Below are positions 52,074-56,178 of a stretch of 56,178 nt of DNA, piece by piece (the stretch's first letter is position 1; every line of letters begins with the position of its first letter). Source of the stretch: Candidatus Paralachnospira avium. Lineage in GTDB: Bacteria > Bacillota > Clostridia > Lachnospirales > Lachnospiraceae. The stretch is from contig CAJFUL010000002.1 of NCBI GenBank assembly GCA_904420245.1, positions 1-56,178 on the forward strand, given 5' to 3'. Position numbers and translations under genes: made by a program. The notes below the pieces were generated by a model. That model did not search any database. It saw only the letters and a program-made list of their open reading frames with translations, and was not told where the DNA came from.

Positions 52074-53303
52074 CTATTCAGCCGTTCCTCCCACCTGCAC
52101 CACTGCTGAGGGCACAGAGGCCCCGTCCTGGTTCTGGAGCAGCAGGATATAGGTTGTCAGTGTATTGTTGTCCTGATACTCGTACTTATTTCCGGCGCCC
52201 TGATAATCCACCTGCTTCATGGCCTCATTGATGGCCGCCCTGTCGTCGGTGGTGCCGGCGATCTCGCAGGCCTCCTTAAACAGATAGACGCTGTCATATC
52301 CCTGCGCCGACATGGCCGCGGATTCCAGATCATAGAGCTCTTCATATTTTGTTTCAAATTCAATGGCTTCCTGAGGGATCTCCTCCGGAACGTCTCCCAG
52401 CAGGGAAGAAGTCCACTCATTGACGATGTACCATCCCTCCGCCGCATTGACGTCCGCTTCCCGGAATTCCGGAGAAGAAAAGACGGAATTTCCCATCCTC
52501 GGCCCTTCATAGCCCGCCGCGTACAGCTGCTGCGCGAAGATCACAGCCTGATTGCTGTTGACGATGTTTGCCACGATCCCATCGCAGCCGCTGTTCATGA
52601 TCTGAGAAATGATATTGCCGAAATTGGTCTCATCTTCCGTAAAAGCGAACACACAGCTGTCGTCGATCTCATATCCCATCTCTTCATAAGTGGCGATCAG
52701 CGCCTCTGTGGAAAGCGTCGTGCTTTCCGCCGTATTGTAGACAATGGCCGGGTTTTTCACTCCCACATCTTCCGCAAAGACTTCCGCCATGATGGGAGCC
52801 GTATTGGAATCCCGTACTCTCACCTGCCACAGCCAGGGCTCGCCCTCATCCGCCATATTGGAATTGGAACCCAGGGCAAAATACGGGATCTCCGCTGCCA
52901 TGACAGACGGGAGCATGGCGTTGCAGTTGGTGGATGTGATGGAACCGAAAATGCAGGACACATCCATGGAGATCAGCTTCTCACAGGCATTGACCGCCGT
53001 CTGGGGATCGCTTCCCTCGTCGGCATATTCGATCTGGATCTGTTTCCCCAGGATCCCGCCGCTTTCATTGATCTCATCCACAGCCATCTGGACACCGTTC
53101 TGATAATAGCTTCCGCTCAGCTGATTGGAACCGGTGAGCTGTACGGTGCACCCCACCAGCACAGTCCCGCTTTCCCCGCCGCTGCTTTCGGAAGCCTCCG
53201 CCGTTCCGGCGCTCCCGGTGGTCTCTCCGCCTTCACTGCTCCCGCAGGAGGCGCACAGGATCATAACCAGCGCGCACACTACCGCCATCCATTTTTTCTT
53301 CAT
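52074..53303 (-). CDS. livK: Liv-type ABC importer 2, substrate-binding lipoprotein
   Basis: 409 residues. Lipobox LCASC with lipid-carrying Cys20, Gly/Ser/Glu-rich linker, then a LivK-type periplasmic binding domain (VQLTGSNQLSGSYYQNGVQMAVDEIN, IEYADEGSDPQTAVNACEKL, IFGSITSTNC). The binding domain differs substantially from the importer 1 protein, so a different ligand is likely. Its first 71 bases overlap the end of the glycerate kinase gene in another frame. Confidence 0.9.
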   Translation of the reverse strand: MKKKWMAVVCALVMILCASCGSSEGGETTGSAGTAEASESSGGESGTVLVGCTVQLTGSNQLSGSYYQNGVQMAVDEINESGGILGKQIQIEYADEGSDPQTAVNACEKLISMDVSCIFGSITSTNCNAMLPSVMAAEIPYFALGSNSNMADEGEPWLWQVRVRDSNTAPIMAEVFAEDVGVKNPAIVYNTAESTTLSTEALIATYEEMGYEIDDSCVFAFTEDETNFGNIISQIMNSGCDGIVANIVNSNQAVIFAQQLYAAGYEGPRMGNSVFSSPEFREADVNAAEGWYIVNEWTSSLLGDVPEEIPQEAIEFETKYEELYDLESAAMSAQGYDSVYLFKEACEIAGTTDDRAAINEAMKQVDYQGAGNKYEYQDNNTLTTYILLLQNQDGASVPSAVVQVGGTAE

Positions 53304-54471
53304 CGTAATTCCCCCTTTGTATATTCACATGGTTCATCCTTCTGCCTGCGGCAATGGCCCGGATCAGCCGTTCCGCCGCATCCTCCACAAGATCTCCCGC
53401 CTCCTCCATGGCTTCTTCCAGAGTGATCGGATATGCCACAGCGCTTTCTATGGCGTCCAGGCCATATTGATACGCCTTTTCATAATCCTTTCCCACAGAA
53501 CCCACCACGGCGGCGACCATCTTGTTCTGCTTTTTCGCCCTCTGGGCAACGCCCACCGGTACCTTCCCGTGGACCGACTGATGATCGATGCGCCCCTCTC
53601 CTGTTATGACCAGATCGGCGTCCGCGATCGCATCGTCAAATTTCACTGCATCCAGTACGGTATCAATCCCCCTTTCTATCCTGGCATCCGCAAAGGCCAT
53701 AAGCCCCGCTCCAAAGCCTCCTCCGGCGCCTGCGCCGGGTATATCTTCAAATTCCCTCCCAAACTCCTTCCTGAGGACCTGCGCGAACCTGCGCATGGCC
53801 CTGTCAAATACAGGGATCAGGGAATCTGTCATGCCCTTCTGTCTTCCAAAAATATGGGCTGCTCCTTTTTCTCCCAGGAGAGGATTATCCACATCGCTGA
53901 TGGCAATGACAGAAGTCTCCTTAAGCCGCGGATCCACCAAGCCGCAGTCGATGCGTCCGATGGAATCCAGCAAAGAAGCCCTGCCTTCCGGTATCAGTTC
54001 CCCCGCCTCGTCGTAAAACCGGTAGCCTAACGCCTGAGCGAACCCGATCCCGGCATCGTTGGTCCCGGAACCTCCCATTCCCACATAGACCGTCCGGCAG
54101 CCCACATCCAGGGCGTGGAGCAAAAGCTGGCCCGTTCCGTAAGTGCTGGCCCTCTTCACACTGTCCTCGCTGGGCTTCACCAGGGAAAGCCCGGAAGCGG
54201 CGGCAATCTCGATCACTGCCGTATCCGGATCCAGATACCCCACCGGCGCCTTCATAGGATTCCCCATGGGATCCGCCACCGTATACCATTCCATCCTGCC
54301 TTTCAGACCGGCCACCATGGTGTTTACCGTCCCCTCCCCGCCGTCGGCAATGGGCAGGACTGTGATCCGCGCCTCAGACAGGACTCTCAAAATCCCTCTT
54401 TTTATATGCTCCGCCGCCTCTAAAGTCTGCAGGCTTCCTTTAAATGAATCTGCCGCGATCACAATTTTCAT
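53233..54471 (-). CDS. Glycerate kinase (GarK/GlxK family) with extended C-terminus
   Basis: Phosphorylates D-glycerate, in this family usually to 2-phosphoglycerate. ADSFKGSLQTLEAAEHI at the start and VGMGGSGTNDAGIGFAQALG are family signatures, and GAGAGGGFGAGL lies in the nucleotide-binding half. The upstream TTG/ATG choices are close: GAGGGG is better spaced from the ATG at 54471 than from 54480. Normal enzymes are about 375-385 residues. Here about 30 extra residues (from roughly RRMNHVNIQ) run over the livK ribosome-binding site and start, probably a lost stop codon. Confidence 0.92.
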   Translation of the reverse strand: MKIVIAADSFKGSLQTLEAAEHIKRGILRVLSEARITVLPIADGGEGTVNTMVAGLKGRMEWYTVADPMGNPMKAPVGYLDPDTAVIEIAAASGLSLVKPSEDSVKRASTYGTGQLLLHALDVGCRTVYVGMGGSGTNDAGIGFAQALGYRFYDEAGELIPEGRASLLDSIGRIDCGLVDPRLKETSVIAISDVDNPLLGEKGAAHIFGRQKGMTDSLIPVFDRAMRRFAQVLRKEFGREFEDIPGAGAGGGFGAGLMAFADARIERGIDTVLDAVKFDDAIADADLVITGEGRIDHQSVHGKVPVGVAQRAKKQNKMVAAVVGSVGKDYEKAYQYGLDAIESAVAYPITLEEAMEEAGDLVEDAAERLIRAIAAGRRMNHVNIQRGNYDEEKMDGGSVRAGYDPVRLLREQ

Positions 54472-54524
54472 GCGTTCCATACCCCTCTATGCAATCCTAA
54501 AACCCCATCCAACTCTTATACCCC

Positions 54525-54538
54525 TGAAAACGGCCGCA
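54525..54538 (+). promoter_or_regulatory. Possible catabolite-response element upstream of glycerate kinase
   Basis: TGAAAACGGCCGCA matches the loose consensus TGNAANCGNWNNCW except for one W position, and lies in a larger TGAAA/TTTCA dyad between promoter and gene. With a catabolic operon downstream, CcpA control is plausible, but fit to the tighter Bacillus consensus is poor. Confidence 0.25.
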
Positions 54539-54593
54539 CTTTCACCAGTAAACTCTATATATTTTCTCTTTATTTTCGTACTTTTTTATCTTT

Positions 54594-54613
54594 TATCAAA
54601 TATTATCAAATAT
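54594..54613 (-). promoter_or_regulatory. Tandem direct repeats upstream of glycerate kinase (putative CdaR site)
   Basis: TATCAAATAT occurs twice with no spacer (54594-54603, 54604-54613; plus-strand reading), so the copies lie one helical turn apart. A related pair occurs upstream of the cdaR-type regulator. They lie about 120-140 bp before the kinase start and some 35-60 bp upstream of an AT-rich -10-like sequence near 54554-54559, an activator-like position. No good -35 is visible. Confidence 0.5.
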
Positions 54614-54680
54614 TTTTTGTATTTCCTATGTTACCGGCACCAAAAGAATTTTCATTTTTTTGTTCTTTGTAATATGAAAA

Positions 54681-54704
54681 GGGAGCCTGCAAAAACAGGC
54701 TCCC
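54681..54704 (-). terminator. Terminator of the CdaR-type regulator
   Basis: On the minus strand GGGAGCCTG, 6-nt loop, CAGGCTCCC then TTTT, 20 bp after the regulator's stop. It separates the regulator from the glycerate kinase operon. Confidence 0.85.
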
Positions 54705-54724
54705 TGCCACGGTTTTCCGCCGTT

Positions 54725-55855
54725 TTATTCTTTTTCCAGTTCATAAAACGAAATCGCCAGGTAATACAAGGCGGTCCCCCTCGGCGACCGCGGATTGATC
54801 CCAGTCTTTTCCGCCAGACGGTTCAGTTTATACTGAAGTGTGTTTTTATGCATGAAAAGGCTCTCGCTGGCCGCTCCTATGGACGAGTTGCAGGTGTAGA
54901 GAGTCCTCAGGATCTCCGCGTTTTTCTGGATCTGCGTCTCCGTACAATTCTTGAAGATCTTCCTCACAAATTCCCTGCGCAGGGACTTGGGCACCTCATG
55001 GATAAAGATCTCCAGGCTGAGATCCTCGTAAAATACCGCTTCTCTCTTCCCCATGCTGCTGGCGCTCTTATACGCCTTCTCCGCTCTGCGGTACGCCTCT
55101 CTCATTCCGGCTCCGCCTGAAGAAAGGCTGTCCACTCCTATATAGACAGAGGCTCCCATCTCCCTGTCCACGGACCGGATCATCTGGCCGCACAGGAACC
55201 GCAGCCGCTCATCAGTCTGCTCCGGTACCAGCAGGATATACTCCGTCCCCCAGTCAAACATGAGAGGTTCCGCTTCCCAATATTCTGCCGCCCGTGAAAG
55301 GACCCGCTCCAGCCTGTCCCAGTAAGTCAGATCCGGATGCGTTTCTCCTCCTCCCATCACCAGGACCCGCCGCTCCTTTTCCAGGTCGATCTCCATGGAG
55401 GCCGCCCTCGCGCGAAATTCCGGATTGTCCACATCGGCGCCTTCCACGACCCATTCCCGCAGCAGATTGGAACGGATATTCCTCCGCCTGCGCTTCTGCT
55501 CCTGGAGCTCTTCATTGAGAAGGAGGATCTCCGTCATTTTTTTGATGATCTGCCCATACTTTTCGATCCTGGTATATTCTCCGGAGATCCCGACAACGCC
55601 GATGCACCTTCCCTCCATTTCAAGCGGCAGATTAAGGCCGGCCCGGCTGCCTTCCCACTCGCTGTCAGAATGGATGATCAACTCCTGCAGCCGTTCCTGG
55701 ATGATCTGTAAGGCGCCTTCATGGACGGTCCCGATCCGCTTCGGATCCGAACTGGCAATGATATAGCCTTTTTCATCAATGAGATTGATCCGCTGATGGA
55801 TGATATCCGACAGCTCCGTCACAATGCGAAGTCCCGTACTCTTGCTGATCTTCAT
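54725..55855 (-). CDS. Sugar-diacid/glycerate-responsive regulator, CdaR (PucR/HTH_30) family
   Basis: 376 residues. N-terminal diacid-recognition domain (about 1-130; LSDIIHQRINLIDEKGYIIASSD and VGISGEYTRIEKYGQIIKKMTEILL), middle GGDEF-like CdaR domain, and C-terminal PucR-type helix-turn-helix (YTCNSSIGAASESLFMHKNTLQYKLNRLAEKTGI). Characterised homologues activate glucarate, galactarate and glycerate genes in response to diacids or glycerate. Position next to glycerate kinase supports the same here. Strong promoter and long upstream region with tandem repeats. Confidence 0.92.
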   Translation of the reverse strand: MKISKSTGLRIVTELSDIIHQRINLIDEKGYIIASSDPKRIGTVHEGALQIIQERLQELIIHSDSEWEGSRAGLNLPLEMEGRCIGVVGISGEYTRIEKYGQIIKKMTEILLLNEELQEQKRRRRNIRSNLLREWVVEGADVDNPEFRARAASMEIDLEKERRVLVMGGGETHPDLTYWDRLERVLSRAAEYWEAEPLMFDWGTEYILLVPEQTDERLRFLCGQMIRSVDREMGASVYIGVDSLSSGGAGMREAYRRAEKAYKSASSMGKREAVFYEDLSLEIFIHEVPKSLRREFVRKIFKNCTETQIQKNAEILRTLYTCNSSIGAASESLFMHKNTLQYKLNRLAEKTGINPRSPRGTALYYLAISFYELEKE

Positions 55856-55921
55856 CTCCCGCCGCCTCCCCTCTGACGATCCGGTGCTCAGCTCTTAAAA
55901 CATAGCTTGTATTTATGATTT

Positions 55922-55950
55922 AGTATATTTATTTTATTTCACTTCGTCAA
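55922..55950 (-). promoter_or_regulatory. Promoter of the CdaR-type regulator
   Basis: Minus strand TTGACG (55950-55945), 17-nt spacer, TATACT (55927-55922), 67 bp before the start codon. Confidence 0.75.
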
Positions 55951-55985
55951 GATGCGGCCGGTCAAAAAAACTCAATATTTGATTT

Positions 55986-56006
55986 TATCAGGTATTATCA
56001 GATAAT
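55986..56006. promoter_or_regulatory. Tandem repeats and palindrome upstream of the CdaR-type regulator
   Basis: TATCAGGTAT followed directly by TATCAGATAA (55986-55995, 55996-56005) repeats the layout upstream of glycerate kinase. The second copy also forms the 13-base palindrome ATTATC-A-GATAAT (55994-56006). The sites lie about 35 bp upstream of the -35. The rest of the 240-nt region to 56095 shows nothing else I can identify. Confidence 0.5.
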
Positions 56007-56095
56007 AAAATTATACCGCTGCAAGAAAACACTTTTCATCTGATCCGTTTTCCGCCGCGGCAATTCGCCTGCCGTATTCCCTCCTCCCAATAAAA

Positions 56096-56136
56096 GGGGC
56101 TGTCGCACTAAACAATTAGTGCGGCAGCACTTTTTT
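56096..56136. terminator. Hairpin related to the split one at the left end of the window
   Basis: GCTGTCGCACTAA (56099-56111), ACAA loop, TTAGTGCGGCAGC (56116-56128), then TTTTTT (56131-56136). On the minus strand the stem is followed by CCCCTTTTATT, so it can terminate in both directions, most relevantly for a minus-strand gene beyond the window. Confidence 0.75.
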
Positions 56137-56146
56137 GCAAAGAATA

Positions 56147-56175
56147 AGAGCCAGGTCTGTGCAAGGCCTGGCTCT
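56147..56175 (-). terminator. Second terminator hairpin at the right edge
   Basis: AGAGCCAGG (56147-56155) pairs with CCTGGCTCT (56167-56175). On the minus strand it is followed by TATTCTTT. It appears to end a minus-strand gene located to the right. Confidence 0.65.
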
Positions 56176-56178
56176 TGG

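Noticed and set aside
56096-56111. GGGGCTGTCGCACTAA as an IS inverted repeat, making the whole window a composite transposon
   Set aside because: The copy at 56096 is part of a complete hairpin with its own second arm and T-run, and the left IS has a better IS3-type end inside it at 131-155. No transposase start is visible to the right.
1-56178. CRISPR array, tRNA or rRNA genes, prophage or toxin-antitoxin pair
   Set aside because: Looked for regularly spaced repeats, tRNA-like arms and typical phage or toxin genes; none seen.

Overview
The window looks like a chromosomal segment of an anaerobic gut Firmicute, most likely a Lachnospiraceae member. The grounds are the protein families: a clostridial ChW-repeat wall protein, a long-form LeuA, a cdaA-ybbR-HPr cluster, DUF2142/DUF2304 glycan-assembly proteins and CdaR/PucR-type regulation. 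Strong AGGAGG ribosome-binding sites and TTGACA-N17-TATAAT promoters agree. No tRNA, rRNA or CRISPR array was seen.

Region 1 (1-2.1 kb): the 3' end of an IS3-like element lies against one half of a terminator-like hairpin. A secreted L,D-transpeptidase with six ChW repeats follows. Region 2 (2.2-24.4 kb, all minus strand) is a cell-surface polysaccharide locus in two transcription units. The first starts at glf (24358): glf, flippase, three GT2 enzymes, DUF2304 and DUF2142 proteins. The second starts at rmlC (16944): rmlC, ABC exporter permease and ATPase, pyruvyltransferase, several glycosyltransferases and membrane proteins, ending in ugd. The genes imply a glycan with galactofuranose, rhamnose, hexuronate and possibly pyruvate. 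The DNA turns visibly AT-rich below about 19 kb, which suggests an acquired or exchangeable half.

Region 3 (24.4-31.8 kb): leuA with its own promoter and a long leader, then (reading leftward from 31.8 kb) two uncharacterised membrane proteins, the diadenylate cyclase cdaA, its YbbR partner, HPr and a Wzy-like polymerase, in one overlapping operon. Region 4 (31.9-32.7 kb): a DUF2284 protein and paired hairpins.

Region 5 (32.7-55.9 kb) is the most novel part: a catabolic island for what I infer is a 2-hydroxy/2-oxo acid. It holds two complete Liv-type ABC importers, two GntR/FCD regulators, a DapA-like lyase, a FAH-family enzyme, an unusual D-2-hydroxyacid dehydrogenase, an SDR, a LarA-like (nickel-pincer family) isomerase, malic enzyme, an Ldh2-family dehydrogenase, an amidohydrolase, an MDR alcohol dehydrogenase, glycerate kinase and a CdaR-type regulator. 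Three divergent intergenic regions carry a shared operator-like motif (core ATCAGACAATATGAT) on or next to good promoters. The glycerate kinase and cdaR promoters instead share tandem 10-bp repeats (TATCARRTAT type). The island therefore appears to be two coupled regulons feeding malate/pyruvate and 2-phosphoglycerate into central metabolism. The substrate is not evident from sequence. Two terminator hairpins, one related to the split hairpin of region 1, close the window.
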